Source: Ariolimax columbianus (Eukaryota; Mollusca; Gastropoda; Stylommatophora; Arionidae). From it: 64,000 nt of DNA. The notes below the pieces were generated by a model. That model was given only the letters and a program-made list of their open reading frames with translations. It ran no database searches and had not been told where the DNA came from. The position numbers and the translations under genes are program-made. Position 1 is the first letter of the stretch. Every line of letters starts with the position of its first letter. This document shows positions 47,765 to 61,966 of this stretch, piece by piece. The DNA lies in NCBI GenBank assembly GCA_036924085.1, contig JAVGWX010000004.1, positions 45,105,293 to 45,169,292 on the forward strand, written 5' to 3'.

Positions 47765-48000
47765 AAGATAACGATCACAGGCAAGGCAAAGACCAAACAT
47801 AAAGTTATTTTAGAACAACAGAAGATTGAGAAAGTCACAAGCTTTGAGTACCTCGGCTCAGTTATAAGCGCCAATGGCTACGGCAATGCAGAGGTTCAAT
47901 AAAATGAGAAACTGATGACAGAACATTAATAAAATGAAAATAACTATTCTGTGAACTTGCATTATACCGATGAAGACATACGGATGTGAAACATGGACCC
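47765..48000 (+). pseudogene. RTE-clade LINE remnant, further truncated
   Basis: Copy of 1056-1399 cut after the GCETWTP codons. A run of 12 C (47998-48009) followed by ATGCATG marks the junction of a deletion of about 270 bp. Confidence 0.72.
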
Positions 48001-48020
48001 CCCCCCCCCATGCATGTATT

Positions 48021-48672
48021 AAAAAAATATTTCCTAATATCGAATCTGGACCTCTCTTTAGTTAATGTGTAACTATGCCCTCTTGTTATATTTGGTGGCT
48101 GTATTTTTTTTTTAAAACTTGTTATAGTCTAATTTATCCATTCCTCTGATCATCTTATAAGCCTGTATTAAGTCACTACGAATTATTCTCTCTTCTAGAC
48201 ACTGTAGGCCGGTTTTTCCTCATAACTGTAATTCTGCAATCCCACTATCAGCGTTGTCGCTCTTTTTTGAATTCTTTCCAGCATGTTTGTATCCCCTCTA
48301 TGATAATGACTCCACGCCTGTACGCATAACTCCAATCTAGGTCTAACTAATGCTTTATACAGTTTGACTATCACTTCCTTGCTCCTATGTTTAGTATTTA
48401 TGTTTATCATACATAACATTGCATTTGCCTTTTTAATTGCTACCTGAACTTGCTCACTCACCTTACCTGTATGATCTAGTATAACTTCTAAGTCCATTTC
48501 CTTATCTATCTTTCTAATATTGTTCTCTCCCATTCTGTAATTATGTTTCATATTGGATCTACCCATGTGGATGACTGTACATGTATCTACACTAAACTCC
48601 ATTTGGGAACCTACAAACCACTCTCGAATTTTATCTACATCCGATCTCAATATATCCACATCTGCTTGAGAT
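48021..48672 (-). mobile_element. L2/CR1-like LINE, 3' third without its 3' terminus
   Basis: Copy of 15425-16262 lacking the 3' UTR and the VNAWNALP end, removed by the deletion at 48010. The RT thumb frame at 48195-48659 is still open, with DILRSDV in place of DIVRSDV. Confidence 0.83.
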
Positions 48673-48766
48673 ATAGATAAAGATATATATATATATATAT
48701 ACTATAGATCCTAATTAATTTCAAGCAAAATTGGTTAGTAAACAACATCTTGTCTCGAAAGCTAAA

Positions 48767-49242
48767 ATAGGACACTGGCTGTTGCCAATTGTTACTTCTT
48801 TTGTCGGTATACAGCGGGCAGGACTGCAAAATATATTATGCCTTCATGGGGGCTGTGCCGCAGGCACAAATTTCTGTAGTGCCAATCTTGAACTTATTGT
48901 ACAGATGGCATCTGAGTCTGTTGTGACCTGTGCGTAGCCGGAAAATGATCATCTGGTCTCGCCTGGAGAGTTGATGGTAGGCATCGTTTTCTATGTGGCC
49001 AATGTGATCCTATTTTCCATTTTGCACTGTACGTTGTCCTGATGAATGCTTTAGTTTCATTGTATGTGATGTCTGTATCACTCTGCTGCAGCATTCCTCG
49101 CTCTCTGGCGAGCCTGTCCGCCTCCCCGTTGCCTGGAATGTCTCAGTGCGCTGGTGTCCATTGGACTGCTTTTTTTTTAAGCACTGGGCTCTTGAGGGCC
49201 ATTACACTGCTAGGTCGTCTGTGAAAATGACCACTTGCTTTG
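48767..49242 (-). pseudogene. Ingi-like 3 LINE 3' fragment
   Basis: Copy of 16372-16935 lacking its first about 115 bp, including the tail; otherwise nearly identical. Confidence 0.75.
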
Positions 49243-51019
49243 CTGTATAATAGTTTGACCACATCAAACGCCATACTGACCTAGAAAGAACGATACAGGA
49301 GGGTTTGGTGTTTGAAAAGCGGGGCTGAAGCAGACCGATGAAAAGATGGAAACAAGACATCACGGAGGTCATGACGATGACAACGATAGAGGCGATACTT
49401 CTGGCTAGAGATCGAGTTACAGATCGTTTGTTGTGAAAGTGATTTTCTGCAAATGACATGCAACATGATGATGATGATGATGATAATAATGATGATAAAG
49501 ATGAAAGTGAGCAATTTTTTGTGCTATGTAATAATGCTTGTTATGGTATACAAAAATATATGTGACTTTATTGTTGACTAAGATCTAGCAAATACTATTT
49601 TCATTTATAAACATCATTGCATAATTTCAGAAGTGCCGGTTATGCTAGCAATCAGCTAGAGGTTAGTGATATTTAAGATAATATCTGTGGGTAACTGAGA
49701 CGCTAGTCCGGTCAAGCACACCATATTGCCCAGGACGTTGCGTCAGGGTCAAACACAATGTTTTTCGTCCATCACGAGCCTTTACTTTTTGCACCCAGCC
49801 AGTCCATCCAGTCGAGTATTCTGTAAATCCGGGTTGTGGATGGGTGGGAAGATGGGAACTGCATATTCGCAGTCAGTGAAAGCAGAAAAAGTTTGCTTCG
49901 CGAGACGGTGATCATGATTGTCAGCAAATCCATGTACCTCAGCCGCTTTATTGCTCGCAAGGTGTCCCGCAACTGACGCAGCTTTTTGACTGTAGTTTAG
50001 CTTGTCAGTGGACCAACGCTCTCTTCTCGCCCGTCGTCACAGGACTCGACTGTGTTAGTACTGGATACATGAAAAGAGAATGACTTGCGCGATGAATTTC
50101 CTTTAAGTGAGAAAGGGTTGCGCAGTTTGTCAACCACACTCTCTCGCTCGAGTCCAACTTTAACCAGTGGCAAGACAAGTCAGGACGACTGGATATGAGC
50201 TCGGGTGCAGTGGTTGACCACGGATGCTCAAGTGCCTGGCCGTGTTCTGTGCAGTCCACACCGATCAGCACATTTACATTCCGTTCTCTGGACAACATTC
50301 TGCTACTTAAGCCACATCAGGGCTTGGTGGTGCAAGATTGAGAACGAACGACCCTAAGCCAGCAAGCCATTTAATAAAAAAACAGAATGCGATACTGGAG
50401 AAAACACTAAAAAGCTATATTTCTTTTTTTTACTTCGTTTACCGTGGTTCCTAAGAGGCAGTATATTGTTCTGTGTTTTGCACTTTAGAGCCTGGTTAAA
50501 CCATATTCAGCACGAAATTTATTAGGTGTACGACCCAGTCAGATCAGGAATCTGAACACAGACATGTTTTGTTTGTGAGCCATCGAAACTTCGCAACCAC
50601 GTATGAACACTTCTATAAAAGCTTAACACATGCAATTCCAAATTCATATCTTTTCTATCGTTATCGCTGCTTGTTTCAAATCTATCAATAACATGACCTC
50701 CCATAGTGTATCCGGGGTCCCTTACTGAGAATGGTAGAATATAACCGCCACAGAATACTGTCACAGTAGATCAAGGGCAAACAATCTTAAGGTGAGCTAT
50801 GTATGTGTTTCTCCTGAGTGGCCAAAATAATCATTGCATGTTGAACGCGAGGACTAAGAGTTGTCCATGGATGTGGCAATCTCAAAATGTAGAAATTATC
50901 GCTACCATACTGCAATCAACTAGAAAAAGTCTTTCCTAAAAGCTGGTTTTGGTAAGTCAAATACAATGCTGGACCTGTGCTTCAACAAAAAAGAGATGAG
51001 TGACCTTGATTTAACTAAA
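49243..51019. other. D-half spacer
   Basis: Copy of 16936-18712, including the GAT microsatellite near 49465-49502 and the 97-codon ORF at 50005-50298. Nothing more recognised. Confidence 0.5.
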
Positions 51020-51273
51020 CTTATCGTCTTTATACTGGTTTAGAAGACTATGCAGAGTCTGTACGCAACCAGTTTCATTTACATTTCCTTGCTCAATAAG
51101 CTATGCGCATCCAATGTATTCTTAAATGCATCAACTGCCTCTGCTTACATCACTTCCTTGGAAATGCATTCCAAGCATTCACCCCTCTCTGACTAAAGAA
51201 ATATTTCCAAATATCCAATCTTGACCTTTCTTTATTTAATTTGAAGCTATGCCTTTTTGTTCTGATTTGATTG
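51020..51273 (-). mobile_element. L2/CR1-like LINE 3' end fragment
   Basis: Copy of 18713-18966. Confidence 0.75.
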
Positions 51274-51471
51274 ATTGAACTCCATGCATGTATTGAAAGG
51301 CGTGACTAAATAGAGTTGTGCATGAGGATAGCAACCTCATCATGCAAGTAAACTGATACATAAACTCCTACTGCAAGATCATGCAAAGTTTTTTCCTGAA
51401 GTCATCTTGATGGAGGTTGACTGTACTTGTACTGATGTGCTTCGGCTGGCGCGAACAATGTCAAGAAAATA

Positions 51472-51669
51472 GATCTTCCTTGTTCGTCTTCAGACCTTGA
51501 ATTCAATTACTCTAACGAAGCGAAGGCAGCAGTTGACTTGAGAGTCTGAGCACTTCTGTACAGCTACTCGTGGAAGGACACTGGTTGTTGCCAAATGCTA
51601 CTTCTTGTCGGTAAACAATGGGCAGGGCTGCAAAATTTGTTCTGATGTCATGGGGGGTGTGCCGAGAAG
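51472..51669 (-). pseudogene. Ingi-like 3 LINE 3' terminal fragment
   Basis: Copy of 19165-19362. Confidence 0.65.
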
Positions 51670-52546
51670 ATAGATGGCCAGCTAGAGTCGTTGCCTTGTG
51701 TTTTAAGTCAAGTTAGGTAATCCTCATACTCAACCATTGTCTTTCGTGTTGATCGTCCACGGCAACGTTTGGTGAGTCTCGGGCAGCGTGGAGGAAGACG
51801 GAGTAGAATCGAAATGTCTCAGCCAGGTGTTCCGCGGGAGACTCCATTAGTGGTGAGGTCTTGTATTTCGTAAAGTGTAAAGTGCAGAATCTGCAACAAA
51901 AGAAATAGTATTTGTAAGATTATGTGTTTATATTAATCTTAGTCTTAGTAGACCTGTAATTCTACAAGGGAAGATGACCCTGTGGAGGTTCCAGCTGTGG
52001 TGTGAGCTGGATAAAGGAGGGATGAGGATTTCCTGCTTAGCGTGTTAGGCTCGAGCAGCTTATTACTCCGCTGTGTTAAGACAAGTGCCAAGAAGTTTGG
52101 TTCATAGATCTGTGAGTCCATCTTAAAAGACTCAAACACTAGACCAACTTGACACGCAACCTGTTAGGCGCCATCTATGCTGCTCTTAACAAACCAACTA
52201 AGCATGGCCGGTGTTGTGCCATGTCACACAGTTAGTCGCCTCTTATGCCATGCTCTATATAGGGCAGTGGTCCTATTTTTGTCATTGCCATACCCAAAGA
52301 TCCAGAATCATTCGTGATGTTTACTGTAGTACGCCGTCCATACAGTGGGCTAGATGACATATGTTGCTTATACAGAGAATACTAGTTGTTTTTGCTTGTG
52401 AATGCACATAGCGACAAGGGGGCATTTTGCTACTCAGATATTAAGCTCGCAATATCACTAGACCTATAAATGAATAATGCGAATCAGAATGTAAACATGC
52501 AATTCCCTAGTAGTGGATCCAACGGGAAGCTTCGACTGGTTCATTT
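51670..52546. other. D-half spacer, no gene recognised
   Basis: Copy of 19363-20239 with very few substitutions. Confidence 0.5.
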
Positions 52547-52836
52547 CTTCTTCTTCTTTTTCGTTCGTTTTCAGACATCAACTTCAATGACTCTAACGAA
52601 GTCATCAATCGACTAAAGGCTCAAAATATGTTTATGCCTTCATGGGGGCTGTGTCGCAGGCACGAAGGTCTGTAGTACCAATCTTGAACTTGTTGTACAG
52701 ATGACATCTCAGACTGTTGTGACATATGCGTAGCCGGAGAATGATAATCTATGTAGCCAGGGTGTTTTTTGTTTTTTTTTCCATTTTGCACTGTACGTTG
52801 CCCTGATGAATGCTTTAGTCTCATTGTATGTAATTT
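52547..52836 (-). pseudogene. Ingi-like 3 LINE 3' terminal fragment
   Basis: Copy of 20240-20530 with a small change near 52629 that alters the reading frame at its ORF end. Confidence 0.7.
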
Positions 52837-55116
52837 CTGTACCTAACGTAGGTTAGGTTCTTGATTTTGTTCCATAGCGGTATTTTAACCATTCCTATCT
52901 ATTTTTTATACTCCACAGGCGATAAGAGAGAGACTGGAACATGAGGGAACTACGTTTTGAACTCTCCCAGTTTTACTACTATAATCGCTCAGCAATTTAT
53001 ATAATGTACAGACCGACACTATGCATTAATGTCTGAAATAGTATCTTGCTATCCACATGTTAACAAACTGAACCTAGGCATGGCAGTTCTAACTAGTATC
53101 TTACTATCCATATTTTAACAAACTCACCCTAGGCATTACAGTCCTAGCTACTAGCTAGTATCTTACTATGATACATCAAGTTTTAATGTCCTATATATAG
53201 TATCTTACTATCCACAGACTATCATACCAGCATTAAATGTTGATGTCCTACACAGTTTCTACCTAAGCACATGGTAACAGTCTTTTATATAATACTTTAC
53301 TATATGAAAATTAACATACAGACAATAAACGGTATTGTCCTACAAAGTATCGCACTATCCCCATTAAACATAAGTTCACTGACTCGAAACTTTACAGTCC
53401 TACATTGTAATTTGCTATCTAAATATTAACAGACCAATACCAAGTTTTATTGTTCTTCAAAGTATTGTACAATCCCAATGGCATCAGACTGACAGACAGC
53501 TTTAATGTCTTACACAGGATCTTACAATCCACATATTAACAAACCAACTCTAGATTGAATGCACTGCACAGTATCCACTATCCAGATGTTAGACTTACCC
53601 AAAACATTGATGTCCTACATAGTTCCTTACTGCCACCATGTTAACATGCAAACACAGAGTTTAAATGTCTTACAGAGTATCTTACTATCCACATGTCAAC
53701 AGGCCAAGACAGAGCTTTAATGTGCTACAGAGTATCTTACTATCCACATGTTAACAGGCCAACACAGAGCTTAAATGTCCTACAGAGTATCTTATTAACC
53801 ACATGTTAACAGGCCAACACAGAGCTTGAATGTCTTACAGAGTATCTTACTATCCACATGTCAACAGGCCAAGACAGAGCTTTAATGTGGTACAGAGTAT
53901 CTTACTATCCACATGTTAACAGGCATACACAGAGCTTGAATGTCCTACAGAGTATCTTACTAACCCAATGTTAACAGGCCAACCCAGAGCTTGAATGTCC
54001 TACAGAATATCTTACTATCCACATGTCAACAGGCCAACATAGAGCTTGAATGTCCTACAGCTTATTTTACTATCCACATATCAATAGGAAAACACATAGC
54101 TTGAATGTCCTACAGAGTATCTTACTATCCACATGTCAACAGGCCAAGACAGAGCTTTAATGTGCTACAGAGTATCTTACTATACACATGTTAAAAGGCC
54201 AACACAGAGCTTGAATGTCCTACAGAGTATCTTACTAACCCAATGTTAACAGGCCAACACAGAGCTTGAATGTCCTACATAATATCTTACTATCCACATG
54301 TCAACAGGCCAAGACAGAGCTTTCATTTCCTACATAGTATCTTACTATCAACATGTTAACAGGCCAACATAGAGCTTGTATGTCCTACAGAGTATTTTAC
54401 TATCCACATGTCAACAGGCAAACACATAGCTTGAATGTCCTACATAGTATCTTACTATTCACATGTCAACAGGCCAACACAGAGCTTTAATGTCCTACAT
54501 AGTGTTTTACTATCCACATGTCAATTGGGCAACATAGCTTGAATGTCTTACAGAATATCTTACTATTCACAAGTGTACTGGCCAACACAGAGCTTAAATG
54601 TCCTACAGAGTATCTTACTATTCACAAGTCAACTGGCCAACACAGAGCTTGAATGCCGTACATAATATCTTTCAATCCACATATTAACAAGCAGACACCA
54701 TGCTTTACTGTTAAAAATAATATCTTACTATCCACGTGTTAACAAACCGACAGTAAGTTTTAATGTCCTACACACTATCTTACTTCTTCTTCTTCTTCAA
54801 CAAATTCACGCTGATGTCTGACAGCTTACTTCGAACAAGATATCTTACTGTACCCATGTCATCAGCCGGACTCTGAGCTTTGCTATCTTACATGATATTG
54901 TACTATCCACATGTTTTAATGTCATTCATAGCATTTTACAGTCTCCATGTCAACAGACCAACACCAAGCTGTAATGTCCTAATATAAAATCTTTCTTTCT
55001 AAATGTTAGCAGACCTAATAGCAAGCTGTAATGTACTACATAAAATCTTACTATCTAAATGTTAACAGACCGATGCTATTCGCTAATATCCTACATATTA
55101 TCTTACTGTCACCATG

Positions 55117-55362
55117 GGGACGGTGTGGCCTAGTGGTTAAGTGGCACGGCTCAAAACTCAAAGGTGCTGGGTTCAATCCCCATCACAGCGCCGTTACCCA
55201 AAGGAAGCGAATTCTTAGAAAATGCAAGAGGAAGCAGACCCTTACATAAAATACATGCTGAAGTTGGCAGCACTTGGCCGACAGGCGCAAAATAAAAACC
55301 ACAGTACAATGTACACCCTCTTGGGGATTAGAGAAATAAGGCGAACTCAAAAAAACAAACAA
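55117..55362 (+). mobile_element. tRNA-derived SINE with target-site duplication
   Basis: Copy of 23084-23329; duplications at 55105-55116 and 55363-55374 are intact. Confidence 0.9.
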
Positions 55363-55958
55363 ACTGTCACCATGTCAACAGAATTACACTAAGCTTCAGT
55401 GTCCTATATATTATCTTACTGTCCTCATATAACCAACCGATTCTTTAGATTTAATGCGATACATGGCATCTTACTGTCTACATATTAACATACTATCTGA
55501 GAATCCCAACAGTAACATACACGAACAGTCACCTAACTTTACCGTCCTGCATAGCATTTTACAATCCCCATGTTAACAAACCTACCTAAAAGTATTAGTG
55601 TCCTACATAATATTTTACTGACCCCACTTTAACAGATCTAAACTGAGCTTGACGGTCCTATAAAGTATCTCACTGACGCCTCTTTAACAGACCAAATCTG
55701 ATTTTTAATCTCCTACATAGTATCTTAGTATCAGCATAACAAAAGATGAAGGCTAACACTGAGCTTTAAGGTCCTAGGTAGTATCTTACTGTCTGTATAT
55801 TAACAGATGGACACCAAGATAATTGTCCTGTAAAGTATCATACTATCCCTATCTTAGCAGGCCGACAACAAGCTGTAATGTCCTACATAGTACATAACTA
55901 ATTTGCATGTTAATAGCCGAAAACCGAGCTTTTGGCATAGATGACCTACATAGTATCT

Positions 55959-56258
55959 TCTTCTTCTTCTGCGTACACAGTCAGACAGTAACCATTATTT
56001 TTTCGAAAAAAGCGGCGGTCATCCTGAGACTCTCGCCACTACCATAGAGCTTGTCTTGCAGTTCCACTGGCAATGGCCACATCTGCTCTCTCTGATCCTC
56101 GTATGTCGGGCAGTTCTGCAGCAGATGTTCAGTGGTCATTTTACCAGTACCGCACGGGCATTCGTCGGTACACCCTATATTCAATTTGTTGAATAGGTGG
56201 TACCTCAGTCTGTTGTGGCCAGTGCGAAGTCTGAAGACAACGACCTGCTCTCTTCGGT
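55959..56258 (-). mobile_element. Ingi-like 1 LINE, 300-bp 3' end insertion
   Basis: Copy of 23926-24225; TAGTATCT duplications at 55951-55958 and 56259-56266. Confidence 0.93.
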
Positions 56259-59203
56259 TAGTATCTAACTATACAACTGTTAGCAGACAGACACTGAGTT
56301 TTATTGTCCTATGTAGCATTAAACTGTTTGCATGTTTACAAAGCATTCCCATTTGTTAATGTCCTACATGTAATCTTACTGTCCAAAAGTTAACATACTA
56401 ACACAAAGCTTAAATTACCTACTTTTTATATTTCTGTACAAAGATAGCAGTCTGACACAAATCTTTAATGTCCTACCTATTGTTTTACTATCAACACGTT
56501 ATAACAGAATGAAAGCAATCTTCACTTTTCTACATAACATCAAACTATCCACTTCATAACACACAGACAGTGAACTTTCATGTCCTCCTTATTTCTTGAT
56601 ATCCTCATGTTAATATACATCAACTGAGAAATAATGTTGTATATATTTTCTCACTATCCACATGAAAACAGACCAACCTCATGAATAGGTGTCCTACATA
56701 GTATATTTTTTCCCCCAGGTAAACAGACCAAAACTGAGTAGTAATGTCCTACATAGTATCTTACTCTCCGCTTGTTAACAGACCAACACTGATCTGTAAT
56801 GTCCTTTATAGTATCTTACTATCCCCAGGTCAAAATACCAACACAGAGCAGTAATGTCCTACATAGTATCTTACTATCCGCGTGTTAACATAATGACAGC
56901 TAGCATTACTTTACCTCATAGTATTGTACTATCCACTTGTTAGGATACGAACAGTGAGCTTTCATGTCCTACATATTTTCTTAATATTCAAATGTTAACG
57001 CATAACAGCCGAGATGTAAAGCTGTATATATTATCTTTCCCCTTGATAAAACATCAACACTGAGCTGTAATATCATACATAATATCTTACTAATCATCAT
57101 GTTTACAGACCAACACAGAGAACACGTGTCCTACACAATGTCTTACAGTTCACATGTATTAACAGACCAACACTGAGAACATGTGTCCTACACAATATCT
57201 TACAGTTCACATGTATTAACAGACCAACACTGAGCTTTTCTGTCCTATTAAGTGTTTTACCTTCCATTTGTTAACAAACAGAAACCAATAATAAATTTCC
57301 TAAACAGCATCCTGCTGTCCCCATATCAATAGACCAACAACGAGCTGTAATGTTCTAAATAAATTTTTCCTATCAATACATTAACAAACCCACACTGAGC
57401 CTTATCGCCAAAATAAAAGTATATTCCTTTCCCCCCAAAAAGAGATGCAATAGACTTAATTATTTTATCTGTCTATCACAGTGCAAACAGAATCACACCG
57501 TGGTTCAATGTCCTTTATATTATCTTGATATTCACAGGACAAAAGAAGTAGACGGACAACAAACTCTACTGTCCCACATAGTATCTTACTTTCCACCTCT
57601 CAACAAACTGTTGTACATATTATACTACTAATCACATGTTAATAGATCCACACTGTGCTTCAATGCCCTACATTTTTATCTTTGAATCCCCATGCCAGAA
57701 GAACACTTAGCTTTACTGTTATACATACTATCTTACCATCCACATGTCGACAGACCAGCACCGCGATTTGCAACACTAAATATTATCTTACCATCCACAT
57801 GTCGACAGACCAGCACCACGATTTGCTACACTAAATATTATCTTACCATTCACATGTTAACAGACCAGAACCGAGATTTGATACCCTACATATGATCTTA
57901 CCACCCACATGTTAACAGACCAGCACCAAGATTTGCTACCCTAAATATTATCTTACCATTCACATGTTAACAGACCAGAACCGAGATTTGATACCCTACA
58001 TATTATCTTACCCTCCACATGTTAACAGACCAAGATTTGATACCCTAAATATTATCTTACAATCCATTTGGTAACTGACCAATAACTAGGACTGGATACC
58101 TTACATATTACTTTACTATCCATATGGCAACATATGTAGATCGCCATGTAATTTTACAGTCTTACATAGTACCTACAATCCATAAATTAACAGACCAACA
58201 CCAAAATGTGTGTTCTACATAGCATTTTACTTTCACTGTGTTTTAGTGAAATGAGATACCACAGAATGCAGAGCTGAGGCAAAAGCTATGGTGCAGCAGC
58301 TATGCCCTGATAAAGATTATGGACTGCATCATGATTACTGGCTTGCAGATATAACATGACCAAAGGATCCTGAACGCAAAGAGGAATAAAGAATTTTTGC
58401 ACGCTAGAGGACTAAAATTGAGTTTTAATGTCCTACATATTATCTCTTTATCTACATATTAACAGATAGACACTAAGATTTAATGGTGTACATATTATCT
58501 TGCTATCCAAATGTTAGGAGTCAGATACTGAGCTTAAATCTCTTACATAATGTCTTACTATTTACAAATCAACAGATGCAAACCAACTTGGAGATTTACT
58601 GTCTTGAAAATATCTTACTATCCACATGTTAGTAGACTAACACTCAGCTTTTATGTCCTACATAGTATCTCACTATCAACATATTAGCAGATTGACACCA
58701 ATCTTGAATCTTCTACATGATATTTTACTATTAACATGTTAGCACACCAACTGCAAGCTTGTTAGCAGTCTAACACAGAGCTTTGATGTCAAACATAGTA
58801 TCTCACTATCAACATATTAGCAGATTGACACCAATCTTTAATCTTCTACATGATATTTTACTATTTACGTGTTAGCATACCAACTGCAAGCTTGTTAGCA
58901 GTCTAACGCAGAGCTTTGATGTCCTACATAGTATCTCACTATCAACATATTAGCAGATTGACACCAAGCTTTAATCTTCTTCATGATATGTTACTATTCA
59001 CATGTTAGCACACCAACCGCAAGCTTGTTAGCAGTCTAACGCAGAGCTTTAATGTCCTACATACTTTCTCACCGTCAACATATTAACAGAATGACACCAA
59101 GCTTTAATCTTCTACACAGTATCTTGCTATCCTTATGTTAACACACACAGTGACACAGCAATATTTACGTTCGTACATATAATCTTACTACCCACATGTT
59201 AAC

Positions 59204-60687
59204 CACAATTGCATTATCAACTCTCAAACCCTTTAACGGTTTGCAAAGACTGGCCTTTTCAAACAAGCTAAACGACTTCTGTGTATGTATTTGCTTAATG
59301 GATGAATCAACAACAACAGAACCAATCGAAGGTGTTTTGCAATCAATTCTAGAGCTGCATTTATAATGCCAGTATGAACAGTACGTAATAAGTAGTTTTG
59401 GAAATATGTCAATACTGTAGGGTTTTACACAGTTGTACACACACGCACACACAAACGTAAAGAAATATGTGCATTCGTAAAAAAATTTATGTTTAAAATA
59501 ATGAGATATGTATTACTACCATGCTTTCAATTTAGTGTATGTTAATAGTGTCAGTATTCGAATATATCATAAATACACAGAGTGACAGCAAAGAGCAATT
59601 TTATCAATACCTGGGCTTTAGGAATGTGTACTTTAATATCTGTTTGTTTACATTTGTTAATATGGCAACTTATGCGTCTTGTGAAATAAAGAAATAAACA
59701 AGAAACAAACACACACTGGAATAAGGTTCAATTTAATGTTTACGTATTTCTTATGCCACATTATGAATATTATGTCTACATATATTCAGCCAGCAGTAAA
59801 CATGCAAGATTCCATATGGCTAGTGTTATTAAAATGATGGTAATGGGTGTCCTGTTCTAAAAAATATACAGTTTAAAATTTGGATATGTACAATGAGATT
59901 AACAATCTATAGATGGTATGTTAGAGAAATGTATAACATAAAAGTCTACATACATTTGTATTTACATATCCAAGCTTGAACAATTTTAAAGTAGCACACA
60001 CGGAATATAAGCACGCTTAACCATAAACAACTTTCAGCACAGGATCTTCGATTAGCTAGATAACAGTTTCACGGCCTAGTAGTGAACTGTATTTACACGG
60101 ACAATGATTACTTCGTCATAAGGGCAATGTATTCAAAAGAAAGGGATGTAATAAATGCACTACAATAATATAAATCATTTAATAAGTACATGAAAATAAA
60201 GCAAATACTTATAATAGTTAAGGTTGCGTATAATGGAGCATACCATACGAAATTTACCTTTCGGAAAGTTTTAACATTTTTTTGCATTTTATGAATATTA
60301 TTAAATTCATTTTAAAAACAATATGCGAGTCGCTGTCACCACAACAGAGCTAACTTAAACAGGCATCAGCATATATGCTAACTCTAACCTTACTATTAAC
60401 AGCTACAGGAGCAGCCAGTGTTGTCTTCTGCCAGTTACTTGTCTAGTTCGCTCCATGACTTCGACGCCGGTCACGGTTCAAGGTTCAGCTCTTGTGATAA
60501 GCACGGCTTTGCTGTCACAATCGTCGCTGACGAGCGCCCGGGGTCGCGAGCTGTTCCTCCCCATATGTCGTGCACGAGGACGACAACAAGCGTGAGAAAT
60601 TTGGTCGGGTGGATAATTAACACCTATCGCCTTCAGTGTACAGATGCCAATGTACACGTCCATGTGGTTCTGGTGTAGGGCCATAGC
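59204..60687. other. D-half terminal spacer, AT-rich
   Basis: Copy of 27205-28598 preceded by about 90 bp absent from that copy (up to 59293). No gene recognised. Confidence 0.5.
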
Positions 60688-61966
60688 TCACTCGTTCTAA
60701 GGTTTGTAACCTGGATAAAGAGGGGAGACGCCCAAGCCAGAATCTCTCACGCAAATTTTTTATGATGGGATAACTCTTAATTATATATTTTTTGTATTTG
60801 TTTGGTTATGTCCCTCGCTATGTTTAAAGAAACACTGGATGTCAACAACATCGGCGACGAAGATGGCACACGACATAAAACTACACACTCTTCCACGCCT
60901 TCTAATGACACAAGTTGATAGAAGATGATGAGGATGATGATGATAATAATCATGACAATAATAATAACAAAACATTGGCCATTGACCTACAATAGAACAA
61001 TAAGATAGATATTTAAGCAAACAACCATGAAGGAATGATTATTCCGTGAGATAAGCAGAAGAAAAGGTGTGATTCCCATTAAGACATGTTATTAGAGGAA
61101 ACATAAGACCACACTATATGCACATGTAGAGCGTAGGATACACCGTTGGTAGAGTGGCTGCTTCTTTCCGGCTGCAACTTGTTCCATCCAACCCAGCTTT
61201 AAACGAGTACCGGATTTACTGTTAGGAGAAATGATAGAGGAACAGGAATTGGTTTTCACAAAACCTGAAGTTTTTGGTTTGATTAGAGGTTTCAATTTCT
61301 GGATTCCGTGACGAAGACTTGCCCTTTTCTACCCCAGACCGTTGTCCTTTGTGCGGTATCATATCGTATTGACCAGTTTATGGATTCGTGTGTGTATCAG
61401 AACAATGAAGATTCTAGTACCTCATCCCTGGCGGTAATAACAATAAATTTATATATCAGAGATATTGTAAGCCAAGACATCGAGGAAGGGCACTGGCTAC
61501 CAACATCTGATAAAAGCAAAAACCTCTTATAGAGAAGTTTCTACCACAGCATCTCCGACTACAGTATATTTGTATTACTCGATGTATCCATGAATGTAAA
61601 CAGCACGTTGGCTGTGTTTGTATTCTGACATTCTTTCCTTGACATAATGAACAGTTTCTTGGGCGGATTGTCGCTACGGTTGGCACGTTCTAAATGCATG
61701 TTTTTGCTCGTGAGCTTCAATCCCTTCTGTATTTTGTGTTGTCCTTTCACTGGTAGAAGGCGGTGTACATTGGAATGTCTTATATGATCACATCAGTTCA
61801 TTTTTGTCACACATTAGATTGTAGTCAGCATTGATTGCTGAGAGTACAGAGAAACAAGAAGACCAAAGTAGAGAGAGAGAAAGAGAGAGAGGATGAAAAA
61901 CAGAAATATGAATATTGTTAGATGACTGTTAATTTGTGCAGGTGTTAAAAACAATTCGAGGTAAAT
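60688..61966. other. P-half leading spacer
   Basis: Copy of 28599-29877; same microsatellites, nothing else recognised. Confidence 0.55.

Larger units (their letters stand above)
53008..59203 (+). repeat. 55-bp minisatellite, degenerate array
   Basis: Copy of 20700-27204. It has lost five 55-bp units (about 275 bp) near 54180 and carries three instead of four 133-bp higher-order units near 58630-59060. It extends about 100 bp further right than the other copy. Confidence 0.92.
40044..60687 (+). repeat. Macrosatellite unit, resumed after the foreign block
   Basis: Collinear with 7391-28598 except for discrete indels. Extra sequence: one 26-bp unit near 46998, and about 190 bp at 59104-59293. 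Missing sequence: about 270 bp at 48010, about 115 bp at 48768, about 275 bp in the minisatellite near 54180, and one 133-bp unit near 58660. It starts inside the P half, repeating 3,040 bp already present before the block. Confidence 0.92.
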
